This document shows, piece after piece, positions 37,601-49,150 of a DNA stretch of 64,000 nucleotides (position 1 is the stretch's first letter; each line of letters opens with the position of its first letter). The notes under the pieces are model-generated. The model was not told where the DNA came from. It worked only from the letters and a program-made list of their open reading frames with translations, and made no database searches. The position numbers were made by a program, and so were the translations under genes. Origin of the DNA: Oikopleura dioica (taxonomy: Eukaryota; Chordata; Appendicularia; Copelata; Oikopleuridae); the NCBI GenBank assembly GCA_907165135.1, contig OU015569.1, forward strand, positions 9,486,501 through 9,550,500. Reading direction: 5' to 3'.

Positions 37601-40600
37601 GTTTGCTGTATGCCTCACAATTCTGCTATTTACTTGCTAACGGAGCCAAGGAAGTGGTCACTAATTCGATCTGGGCAGAGAGCGATGATTTTATCACTCG
37701 GATCCAATTTGAAACTAAATTTTATTTACTCCTAAGAAATTAGTTTTCACCCGCATGGCCCAGTCTTTTGGATACTGCAACCGCAAATCATCGAAAATTG
37801 TTCTCTTGGGAGGCGACCATACCCAGGACTTCAGCTCGTTCGCCACACTCAGGTACGGAAATTGGCTTATCTGCGCAGCATTACCCAATTTCCGAGCACA
37901 CGTTTTAAAACAAACTTCAAAACATGCTCTCTCCTAATAGATCAATTTCAGTGCTATCCAGATGACCGAAGTCTACGAGTACGCGATTTCGCTATCTTCG
38001 AACAACACTTCAAAAAGCACGCTCCACAGTTTTCAGAGCTTGAAATATTTATATGCCACCTGGCTCGTCGACTACGGTCTTATCACACAAGCATTTGCAT
38101 ATTTGGAACAAATCGCCACTGTCGTCCTCCAGGAACCTCACCAATATCACAAAACACTGCTATCTCGCCTCACAAGTCTAGCACTCAGGCTACAGCTTCA
38201 CGATCAACAACGACTCAATTTCGCTGAAGAAGGTAAGAATCGCACTTTTGCGCAGTACCGTTTGCAACCTCGATGTACGAATTAAGGATTAGCGCGTTTT
38301 TTATTAAATCATTCGAACAAATGTAATCGCCTCTTTACTGTCGTTTTCGGGCTGATTCTCTAAGTTAACTTAAAAAAATGAGTGCGTCGTCATTTTTGCG
38401 GAAAATCGGAAGGGCGGTGGCACAATAGAAAATGCACTTGGAAAAAGTTTCGCTTTTACCAAAATATTTAGCCTCTGCTCCTCAATGGCTCGAGCGTTTG
38501 CTGAGTTTGGCGGCGGTCGATCCTGCCGGTGAAGGAAGGTTAAACGGAATTAACACTACTGCTGAGAATGAGGCGAATCTGGTGGCACCTTTAGCGAGCG
38601 ACTCGGCGCAGGTGATCAGCTCGCCACGCGAAGAAGCGAACGAATACGAGCCCAAGATTGATCAAAGCGGACGTGTTTCCTTCTCGCCAGATCCCACAGG
38701 TCAGAAATCCTCAGAAACATGTCGCCCCAAGCTGCCTCAGAATAGGAGAAATCTTGTTACCTCGCAGCATCCCCAGCGTGCACTGTTTTGCGGTCGTTTA
38801 GTGAGCCCCTGAACTCATCCAAGATTTTAAAGTATTCAAGCCAGCTTGTAACACAATCTAACTTTGGCGACGATTTTAGTTCTTGCAGAACTGGCTCGGC
38901 ATATTATTTCCCAAACAGGTTAAAAATCCTAAAATGGATATTTAGATTCCGCCCCTGCCTCCGCGCGTATACCCTCACGACTATCCTCTACACTTTCCGA
39001 GCAGTATATTCCGGCGCTACACGAGGTAATTTCTTTCTTCTTACTTTGGTGAAGATGCAGTTTTTCGTAAAGCATGCAATGTGAGAAAAAATCGGCTCCA
39101 GCGGTGATAAGGCCGGGCTGTTTTCATTCGCAAGATTAATCGTTGCTGAGTCTGAGCTCGCAGCGACCCTACCCACAAAACCACGTTTTCAAAGGGTGTT
39201 ATTTTCGCATAGAGCTTACGGTAGATAAACATGCCTACATCAACTTTATGTTTTTTTCGCATTTTGGTGTTTTTGAAACGACCGGGTTCTTTCCTTATTT
39301 TCGGCTTGGATACATGCGTAGTTAATTTATGAGGGATCAGACGGCGATATGAAAACAGCGAGCGAGCCGATGTGACGAAATTTAGATGTTAGTACACACG
39401 GATGAAATACACGCTTTAAGCTAATATCTTATTTTGCCCGTGCAAATCGTTCAAAATCGAGTTAACACATCTGTTTCAATATTTCGCGCTGCTGATTGAA
39501 TTTACTGTAACACCCTCGTACATCTCCAGCGTCTCGAAAAAAGTCTATTTTCACCAAAACATCGATCTACCCTCAGCTCTTGAGATTTATAAAATTTCTT
39601 AATTCGTTGGTACAGTAAAACGAAAAGCAGTCGCAATGCATCACTTAAAAAGAAATAGACTCCCTGGTCCACGTTTTCGCATACTAAACGTTGTTCAATG
39701 CGCAAACCAAAAAGACCAAAATTACCCGTTTTGGAGGAAATCCTAACCGCTTGGTTATTATTTTAGGTGTGTAGTTCTTGAGTTTACAAAGCGGTGATCT
39801 CTATGTGATGGCCGGCGAGGCATCCTATCGCAATTATGACGAGTTAATTTTCATTTCTGACGAAAGCTACGGCCATGAAACGCAAACTTTCATTTTATCG
39901 CGTTTTTCGTTTTTGGAAGGAATTGTATTTGGTATGACAGACGCAGTTTTTACACCGGAAATCTGCCCTGACGCATACGAAATATTTAGGGATAATTCGC
40001 TTGATCAAATTGGAGCGCTCGCTGTTCGAGTCATCTCCTCAGGCTCACGTTGCGATTCGATAACGGGCATATTTAGTACGATCAAAATGAGCCTGTTATA
40101 CAGTCTCCTATTCCGACTCAACCGACATCACCCCAACATTTCCAGACCTTCAATAATGAACTGCCGCCCAGATCGCGGCCAAGGAGAAATACTGAGCGTT
40201 CTGAGGCGTCCGTGTCCAGACGAGGCTCTAGCTCTTACCAGCCAGGTACGCCCTCCAAATTTGTTTCATTATTGAACATTTGATAAGATTTGACTTTCAT
40301 TTTTTTCAGTGACACAAATACCACCAGTTGCGCCGAGTACTCTCCCAGTGTCTTCAGCCCCTTTCGTTCCTTTCACTCCGGCTGTCCCTACTCCAATGAG
40401 TGAGCAGAATTCGTCGATGCCACCGCCAATGTCGATGCCCCCGCCAATGTCCATTCCCCCGTCGATGGCCCCGTCTTCCCAGCCCGCCTCCTCCAGTACT
40501 TCCCCCCTTCCACCTCACCAGCCGCCACAACAAAATTTTACTCCCTCGGCTGCCGCTGCTGATGTCAATTCAGCTGAATCAAACGCGGCTCCCCCAATGT

Positions 40601-43600
40601 TTATGCCATTCGATTCTTCGAGCGCAGGTCCTGCTGGCCCTCAGTTTCCCCAAATGCCAGCGGTCACTGCTCCCCCACAAGGAGCCCTTCCAGAAGAATC
40701 TGCTATTTCCCAGCCAGCACCTGTTGTTTCGAATGAGCATCCAACATCTAACCAGTTCCAACAAAACACTGGTTACGACAGTACTGAGCAACAACCCTAT
40801 TATCCTTCCCAAGCTTCACAGACTCAACAATTTCAGCAAGTTCCCTTCCAGCAGCAAGAACAACAGTTCCAGCCTGCGCCTCGCGCGCAAAACGACCAAC
40901 AGCAACCTGAAGCTTTAGTGACGAATACACAAGCCAACTTTCAACCACCAGCTTCTCAATTTAATCCGATTCCGCAGAACAATTTCACTGCAAGTCAACC
41001 TGTTCTCCCAGCGGCCCCTTCGCTACCGGCAGCGCCAGTCATGCCAGCAGCACCCCAAATGCCCGAAACGCCACATATGCCGCCGTTCCAGCCGCCGTCC
41101 GGTGGATACATGCCTTCGATGCCACAACAACCTGCGGCTTCTCAGCAACAACCAACACCGATGGAGCCACAAGGAGTTCCACCACAGCAAGAAAGAAATG
41201 AGCAACCTCCGAAAGTTCAGCCTCAAAAAGCAACCGCTCCAAAAGCAAATACAAGCACGTCGAAGCAATCTGGCAGCTTTCTCGGCAGTGTTTTCCGAAA
41301 AGTTCTGCCGAACTCGCTAACCGGCGAGGCTTACCTTCCGGACGATACTAATAAATCTGTGAGTTTATCTATTTATTCTCAGTAAATTAAACCTAATAAA
41401 AGCTCGTCTGGGACGAGGACAAAAAGAAATGGGTTGATCTATCTGGCGATGGGGAAGAAGAAAGCGCTCCTCCGCCACCGCCGCCAACCATGGGCAACAT
41501 GGGTGGCATGCCAGGTGCTATGGGTGGAGCAATCAATCCCATGGGTGGTGCAATGCCAAACGGTAAGTGTTATTTTTCTATTTGTTTAGAGATTCGTTTT
41601 TATCTGAAAAAATATTTTAGGAGGCGCACCTCCCGCTGCCACTTCTAACTTCCGCCGAGGTGAGCGTCTTTGGATTTGCACTATTTATCATATTTTATGA
41701 ATATCAATCCAAATACAATTTGGATGCGCCGCTTGAATCGAAATTTGACTTGAATAATTGCCCAGGCGCGCCACGTTCCAAATTCGAATTCAATCGGGAC
41801 ACTTCATTTTCTAACCCTGGCACTTTTTGTGTGTTTTCCCCGAAAACGTTCTAAACGCGCGTGTTAAAGCGAGGTGTCAAAGCAGTGTCACCTTGTCGCA
41901 TGAATTGAAGGTACTTCGGCTTTTTGCGCAACTGATCGAATCAAATGCAGCAATCCAAAAGCGGGGAACACCGATTGACCCCTTCCTCTATTTCAGCCAT
42001 TCAAACTCATGAGATACAATTGTTTCTTGCTAAAGGGTTTGAATGAGTCCTTCGAATGCATCAGACTAGATAAGAAGATGGTGATTACGTGTTGCTGATT
42101 AACTTAGTGCCCCAAAAACGTGAAAAGAAAAACGGCGCAAGCTGTGTGTTGTGTGACCATGGCTACGCCCCGGTTAACCACGTGGTATGCTCGTCGGTTT
42201 CTCAAAAAAATGCTCTAATAGAAAATGGGCTCGGCTACCCGTGAGAAATTCGCCACGTGAACTCTGTACCAACTGACAATTTCGGTTGACATAATACTTC
42301 AAAACACGTTCGGGGTCACCTTATCAAACTTCTAACGGCGAACAAAGAGGCCGTTTCAAGAAGGCATGATGATGCATAGTTTTTCTTTACAATAGAACTG
42401 CATTTTAACTTACAGCAAAAGCTTAAACTGGTTCCCTTTGTGGCACTAATTGGCGCACAACAGGAAATTTTTCACGGGAATGAATATGTTAAATGCACGA
42501 AGTTTTTTTTCGGACAAAAACAAGAAGATACTTGGCAAAATGCATGCAAAAATTGTTTAGTGTTCACAAAAAGTCGTTCTTTCTTGTCGTATTCATTTTT
42601 GAATTGACGTCTTGTTAAAGCAAAAGTGTATTCATTTAGTTAAGATAATTAGAAAGTAATCAGCTAGGGGGATTATTTTCCCTTTAGATAAGTTAGACGC
42701 ACTGCTGCCTTCAGAGAAAGCCAAGTTAAACGCGTGCCAGTTGAGCCGGAACCCTGTGGTTTGCCTAAATGTACCCAATCTCATCAAGCTATTTATTACC
42801 ATGGCGAGCTTCTTTAGTCAACAATACAGCATCTTCAAGCCTAAACGGACACCTCGCGGGCAGTAGCCGTGACAAGTGATACTAACTTTATCAAGTTATT
42901 ATATTTTTGAGAAAAACCGCAGCGAATAGTTTCTAGCATAATTAAGATAAACAGAAAGAGCTGGCAATTTTTTGCTGACTCATTTTAAATATGCTAGGAA
43001 TGTCCTCTATCCGGTTTTTCAATATACAAAGAGTATGTGAGTCTTTGTTATTGCTAATTTGTAAGATGTAAGTGCAATTGAATTGTTGATTGCATCTTTG
43101 TGAATGGTATATACTGGGCGAATGCGGAAGTGTTTTTCGAAAAGCGGATGGGTTAGAAGTCTCTAGGAAAGAGTCGAATGTTGGACTCGGCTCTAGCACT
43201 GATAAGAGGACTGTCTTCAGCCCTTTTTTGGAACAAATGCTGGAAGCTGAGCTGTCCGAATCACCTCGCTCACAAAGATTACACCCAATCTCATTCGGAA
43301 GAGGTCGATAAGCCGATGACCATCTACTGAATGAGCTTATCTCATTAAACCGCATGTTTTTGCCACTTTAGTTGGCTAGGTTTTTATACAATAAAGCCTT
43401 TCAAACTTTAGTATTCTATCAGATAACTATCATTAGAAACTCGTTCATGCTTTCAAACCTTTTCATATATTATCCAGCGTGTTGACTTCTCAATATTTCT
43501 TGAAGCTTCATCTGTTGGAACGAATGAGCCCACCAAGATTCATGAGGCAAACTTATATCGTCGCCACTCATATGCAGCGGTTGTATCTGGTAAAACTCAA

Positions 43601-46600
43601 TGGTTATGGGATTAGTATGCTTGCGATCGGAGTTACCGCCCATATTAGGAACACAAATGACAATCCTGTTTTTATATTTGCTTTAATTAGTTGTCTGTGT
43701 TCAAAAACTTCTGCGAGAATTGTACTCGATGGCTGGTTCCTTTCGTATAATTCGGCGCTACGGCTGGGTTTGAGCCTCTTGGTGGTGCCAGCTGTCAGAC
43801 AGTTGATGACATGAGCTGGAGTCAGTGCGGGCGCCTGGCTCATTTATTCAAACCGATTTGCCTGGCACCTTGTTTGCTACCTTTCTTTCACAAAATCACG
43901 CCTCCTGGTGTTCACTTCCACGTAACAAAAGGCGCATGAATCGTAATTTTACGAATTTGAACACTTTGCTTAATCAGGTTAATTGAGCTCCTTGTTCCGC
44001 CTTATCGCCAAAACTGGAATGTTGCTTTTCAACACCCGCAGGTTCCTCTTGAGCTCCAATTTTCTCACCGCAACTCAAACACAGTTTCGTACTCTCCCTT
44101 TGATTTTGTTCAGTCAAAAGCTGCCCGACCGAGAACTCAAAGTTCATTTTATTTTATATCAACTATGCGTACTTTTTCGACTTATTGGAAATTTCACCAA
44201 CGCAGCGGAAGCGTGAGACTCGATCGATCGTCAACGTTTTTTCGTTATTGTATAATTGAGTGAAGTCGGCTGCACGTTTAGGAAGTGAATTTCTGAAACT
44301 GAAAACACCCCATTATCGTCGCCTATTTGTTCGGCATAATTGAAAACGACAAATAACCAAATCGCAAACCATTCTCAGTCCCATGCTTATGCACTCAGTA
44401 GCGATAACAATCGAACTTCCACTTTTTTCGATTGTCTTCCTCTTCAAATTGAAAAGCAGAAGAAATCCTGAGTGGAGCCTCGCCCAAAATTTCTTTTTTT
44501 GTAGATAATTAAGAAAAAATCTCGAAAATTCGGCAGACGTACGAATTTCGCGGAGCACATTCTTCGCATGGGTTGACAGGGGAGAAAGCGGAAATGATCT
44601 GAATTTCCGAAAACATACTGAGTTCTTTTTAATTTACCTGCTCTGATTCTAGTTTTCATTCAACGATAGACTAGTTTACGTCGGTGTGACAGGGATTATT
44701 TCAGTTAGACAGTTTTCAATATTTATCAACTTCATCCTAAGAAGCCCAATAAACTGACTCTCTTTTAGGAAACAAGAAAGGCAGAAATATGTACAAAGAT
44801 GCGAAAGCTCTAGGAGAAACAGTCTCTGTGTCAAACAAGATGATGCCCGGATCTGCTCCGGCGCCTTCGTCAGCTCCTAACCCTGGCTTTTTCATGCCGC
44901 AGCCATCGACCAACGGTAAGCATCAATTTTTAGTCCAGTACTTAGGTTATATTTGGCCAAGATCGCAGGGTCACAGTTAGGTTTCTTGATAAGTTGTTAT
45001 CTATTTTGGTTTCTGGGCCTCAATGTTAATTTCCGAAATCAGATAGCTTTTTCTTAGGGCAAGGAGTGTACTGCTAGCCAAGGAGGTTTAGAAAGCGTGA
45101 GTTTCTTGAGTTTCAGGGGCATTTCAGTGTAACCATTTTTGGTCAGCTTATCCTCAATTGGGTGGCGACTCACATTTCTGAATAAATTTCTCCTTCTCTT
45201 GGAAATATGCAACACAGAATAGCCAACATAGTCAGAGTAATCCGCCTCCTGTCGCGACAGTCCGGGCTGCTCAATAAACGGATCACTCAAATCACCGCCC
45301 TTACTGGATACTTCAATTTTCCTAAACCTCGCCCGTAAAATTTTAGTCACCTAAGCGTCCTAATTCTTGGAACTTTCATAATTGCTCTATTCAGGAGGTC
45401 AGAATGGATTCTCCGCAGGTGAAGCCGCGCCAACGCAACAGGTACATAGTTTTTTAAATCGTTTTCTACATTCCAGATATGTATTCATGCAACTGGCGGT
45501 CTTCTAAACTCGGGGAGAAAACGCCAAGGCAGTAGTCTGTAGATATTCGCATATCGCTGAGTTTGAAGAGTTCTCCCTTCTTGCGATATTAACTCGGCAT
45601 GCTAGATTTGGAATTTTTATCAGCTGCTAACTAGCCGAAGGTAGAATGGCCCAGGAAAAGCGTCATTATCGTGTTGAACACGGCGAAGATGGCGCCAGTC
45701 ATTTTCCGGGAACGTTGAAGTGAGAGTTCCCCCAGAAAAGATTTTTTGCACCCTTGTGGTCTCAGCTGGCTCCACTCGCTCCAGAATTCGTTTCATCAAA
45801 AGAGCCTAAATCTTAGCCTTATTTTGCGAGCAATTTAAATGCTTAACCTGGGGACAAGCATTACAAAACGAAAGAGTTGTAAGAGTGGCATATTTGTTGT
45901 TGTACATTTGTCCTAAAATCGGCTTACCCGGCCTGATAACGGCCATCTAATGAAATGCGACTTTGCCATGAGAACTTAGTTACATGTAGCGCCAGCAGTG
46001 GGTGATGCTTTGTTGTGCGCTTATTATCGACAAACATCCCCTTAGAGTTTTTCTAATGCGTAAATCTAATCAAGTGTCTGACACAATTGCGGCCTACTAA
46101 TCGCTCGTCATGTTTTTATCATTCTGGAGAGGGTTATCAAATAACGCAACTCTGAGAAGTTAATTTAGCAAAGGTTCTTTTTTAAATGGTTGAACAGACG
46201 TGAGAAAGCTTTCTGGCGAAGTAGCCTTTTAGAAGAGTCATTATGACTGTCGAGAGCAATATTTTGGATATTTTGGTTTGAAAATTTTTGCGGTATGAGA
46301 GGCAATATTAACAAGTTGCTTGTGTTGACACGAACGAAAACGCGCAAAAAGCTGGCGATAAACTCGGCGTATTTTTATTTCTTCCACGATGTGAAAATTG
46401 CCACTTGCCTTTCCGTGTACTCATTTTTTCCAGGCGAATGAGGACTGAATAAGCCCGGATTTTATTTTCTAATCGAGCTTTCAGTCTATTTCCGAAGAGT
46501 ACACCAACAATTAACTTTTGCGTAAATGGTTATCATAGTTATTGACGAAAACCTGGCATTTCTCTTCTTGCCGCGAACTTTTATTATGACAATAGCTAAT

Positions 46601-47717
46601 TGAATTTGATTGACTTCGAATTGTTTTGCGTATTACATCGCTTCTACGAAAGAGTTCGTCGTTTTCACTGAGTCAATAGTTTTATCAGTTGTGCGGGAGC
46701 AGTTAGGGAGAACAATCGATAAACAACTCCCTCTTATCTGAAAGCTACCCAGCTGCTTCGAAATTTGTTCAAGTAGTTCTGATAAGAGGAGCAGCCCTCC
46801 AAAACGCAGGTGGTTACTGTTCTGCTAAACTTGATATTACAAAACCATTTCTTTATTTCCCTATCATCACGCAAAAGCATAATATAATTTCTTAAGAAAA
46901 TGAAATTCTCGGAAGCCCGTCTTCTGAAAAAAGATCTTACTAGTTGGACTCCTTACCTAGTGATAGTGATTTCATTTCTCTGAAACTAACTGTCGGTGAC
47001 TTTCGTGAAATTTGCCGATTAGTACGGTAATACGACAAACGATTCCCCCCTCCCGGAGTTTCTGCCTTATCACTTAGTCGGACTCGCATAAGCTTGTCAC
47101 ACAAAGTCAAATATTACCAACAATGTTCATTGCTTCGCAACAATGACGCTCACTACAGAAATAGCGATCAGCGTACCTCCTCAAAATTAAGTGAAGTCGC
47201 CGTCAAACTAGATTTTATCAGTTAGAGGAAACTGTAGATGCATAAATTTCTAAAGCCGCTACGATAGGTGGACGTGTAATGTACACATAGTCCAGGCGAG
47301 GGTTTTCTCATCCCGCGCCAAGTCTGGCTCGATGACAAGTAACAAGATTCTCCAGCTAAACTCGTCGTCATAATTATGGGTTCCCCACGTTCCAAGATTC
47401 TCCCGTTTTGAACATAAACGAAAAACTCCTCATTTTCCAATCGCCAGTTGCAAAAGATACACTCTCAAAGAGGACGTAAAATAAATTCTGGGTGTTTTGA
47501 AAATATACCGACTTTTTGAAGAAAAGAGGAAGGAAGTGCCTTTCGTCTCTACTATGACGGAGTTTGTTTACTTACACTCTTTCAGAACCAAGCCACGGAG
47601 CAAGCAGCTAGTCAAGGAGGGGCACCAGCTGGTCCTGGACCCATGTTCTTCAACCCGAGCCAATTCGGCCAAGGACAAGCCCCATTCATGCCGCCAGGTC
47701 CGCAATCATCCTCGTAA
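28661..47717 (+). CDS. SEC16: Sec16, COPII scaffold of ER exit sites
   Basis: Twenty-two exons: 28661-28820, 29143-29973, 30239-30734, 31643-31810, 32494-32677, 32722-32786, 36121-36203, 36332-36527, 36680-36845, 37284-37486, 37563-37650, 37764-37852, 37952-38232, 38472-38699, 38946-39025, 40077-40245, 40310-41358, 41403-41562, 41621-41659, 44769-44915, 45395-45441, 47586-47717. They sum to 5061 nt (1686 aa) in frame. The N-terminus is Pro/Gln-rich (PYGYPPPPGPYG repeats). The conserved central domain spans exons 5-13: RFSPTGQLVKV, FPGPLTR, DVVRYCGNQA, FALLWDLLALL, DALEWAMKTGIWGHALML, DPLQTAY, LGDTLWNRGLL and IVLLGGDHTQDF. A Pro/Gln-rich segment leads to the C-terminal LPDDTNKS / LVWDEDKKKWVDL motif. 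Sec16 organises Sec13/31 and Sec23/24 at ER exit sites. Introns 8-10 are GA-AG; intron 11 is GA or GT. Confidence 0.94.
32787..36120 (+). other. Sec16 intron 6, 3.3 kb
   Basis: GTAAGA...TTTTAAG intron joining FPGPLT|R to the DVVRYC exon. It is about 70 times the typical intron size here. Only short frames occur; one segment at 34070-34214 mimics a Sec16 exon but was rejected. No repeat family could be recognised by eye. Confidence 0.6.
41660..44768 (+). other. Sec16 intron 19, 3.1 kb
   Basis: GT-AG intron between a 39 bp exon (41621-41659) and the exon starting 44769. It holds unassigned open frames on both strands (42942-43355 minus, 137 codons; 43479-43814 plus, 111 codons) with no recognisable domain or splice partners. 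An old transposon insertion is possible, but no terminal repeats were found by eye. Confidence 0.5.
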
Positions 47718-49150
47718 CACCTTTTGTCTTTCGTATTCGTACTTCATTATTTAAACAGTGCGTTTTCTAGTTGAGCCCGGCTATTCAAGTTGTTCTCGCT
47801 AAAATGGGAAATAATTTGCATTCAAAAACTTCAATTTCGAATAAAAAGGGTCGCACTAAAATGCTTATAAAACATATCAAAGTAAATAATACAAAAAAAA
47901 ACTTTAGGCAATAATTTTGTTCATCCTTTGCTGCTTTTTAAGTTATATTTAAGTTCTCTATCTTCATAATACCTTCTTTCTAATTATGTTTATGTAAATA
48001 TGGCCGGGGTCCGAACATCTATTCCGCTAAAGAATAGCTTTGAGTAATTATACAATAAACTCTTTTTTATTTATTTTTCTTTCAGTCCGTGCAATAATAT
48101 CTTATGTTTCGTAATTTCCGATTTCTGTTTACAAAGTCTGTTTACTGTTTTGTCCAACTTCATCTTTAAAATTCTGCGTTTCAAATGGTGCACTTTTACT
48201 GCATTGAGCGACTTTAGAGAACCTTAGAGAATCCCTAGAAATCATTATTAAGTTTCTTACGTAATAAAGCTTGAAAGACTACATTTCGCATTGTGTCTGC
48301 AGCTCTGCAAAAAATTATCAAATGATCAATTAGTCGCTTACCGCAGAAGGTGAAATCGCATATTTCTTAACGAGTTCTATTTGGAGGTAATACATCCGAG
48401 GTGTTTTTCTATGAGCCTTCCTTTTTGAGCGGAAGAGTTTTAGACAATTTTATGGTCATCCTTGAAGAACTTCCTGGCATGAGTCAATTGAGTGGCTCAC
48501 TGGCCACTGTTCAAATTTGAACAATTATTCAGGTTATTGCAATCTGCATTCTCCTCCCGCTCCTTGCTCTTTCCCGATTTTCCAAATCGACAAGGATATA
48601 AGAGGTCTTATGAATTTATCGAAAGGAAGTGGCGAAAAGCTACCTTAGAATCAGGAGAGAATTCGTTTTGAACTGAGATTCAAGAATTTAAAAAATCTCG
48701 CATTTTCAATGATCTCTTTTTAGAAAAAGCGAGTTGTACAATTGAAATCGGCCGTTGTCCCTTCAATAAGGTAAGAACCCTTTATCAAAAAGCATAATAA
48801 CGAAAGGCTATTTTATGTAATTCTGTAAAATAATATGATGTGATGCGATGTGCGGAGGAACTAACTAATCAAAAACAAAGGACTGCCACAGCGAGCTTTT
48901 TTCGTATTGAACGTTCCCAAAATTGAAAGTTGTTTTTAGTTTTTTTTTCCTAAAAAATGGAAATTTTCAGTGACAACTCGTTCGAATTCCTGTCACGCCC
49001 ATTACGGAATTTCGGAGCGCAGTAAATACATATAAGCTGGCAAATATGCGTGGCTAAATAAACGCTGCTAAGTAAATGTTCAATCTATTTAGCAATCAAT
49101 TCAAGTATTGTAATGGTTACTTGTTTTGTTCAGGGTTCGCGCCGCAGAAT
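47718..49150. other. Spacer between Sec16 and the CAB39-like gene
   Basis: AATAAA at 47840-47845 is a good Sec16 3' end signal. The remaining sequence is AT-rich with frequent stops. A pyrimidine-AG site (TTTTGTTCAG) ends 16 bp before the CAB39-like ATG. No gene is supported. Confidence 0.5.
47840..47845 (+). terminator. Poly(A) signal of Sec16
   Basis: AATAAA 123 bp after the TAA stop at 47715-47717. Confidence 0.5.

Noticed and set aside
42942-43355. 137-codon minus-strand frame in Sec16 intron 19
   Set aside because: Ser-rich, no recognisable domain and no supporting signals; possibly an old insertion, possibly chance.
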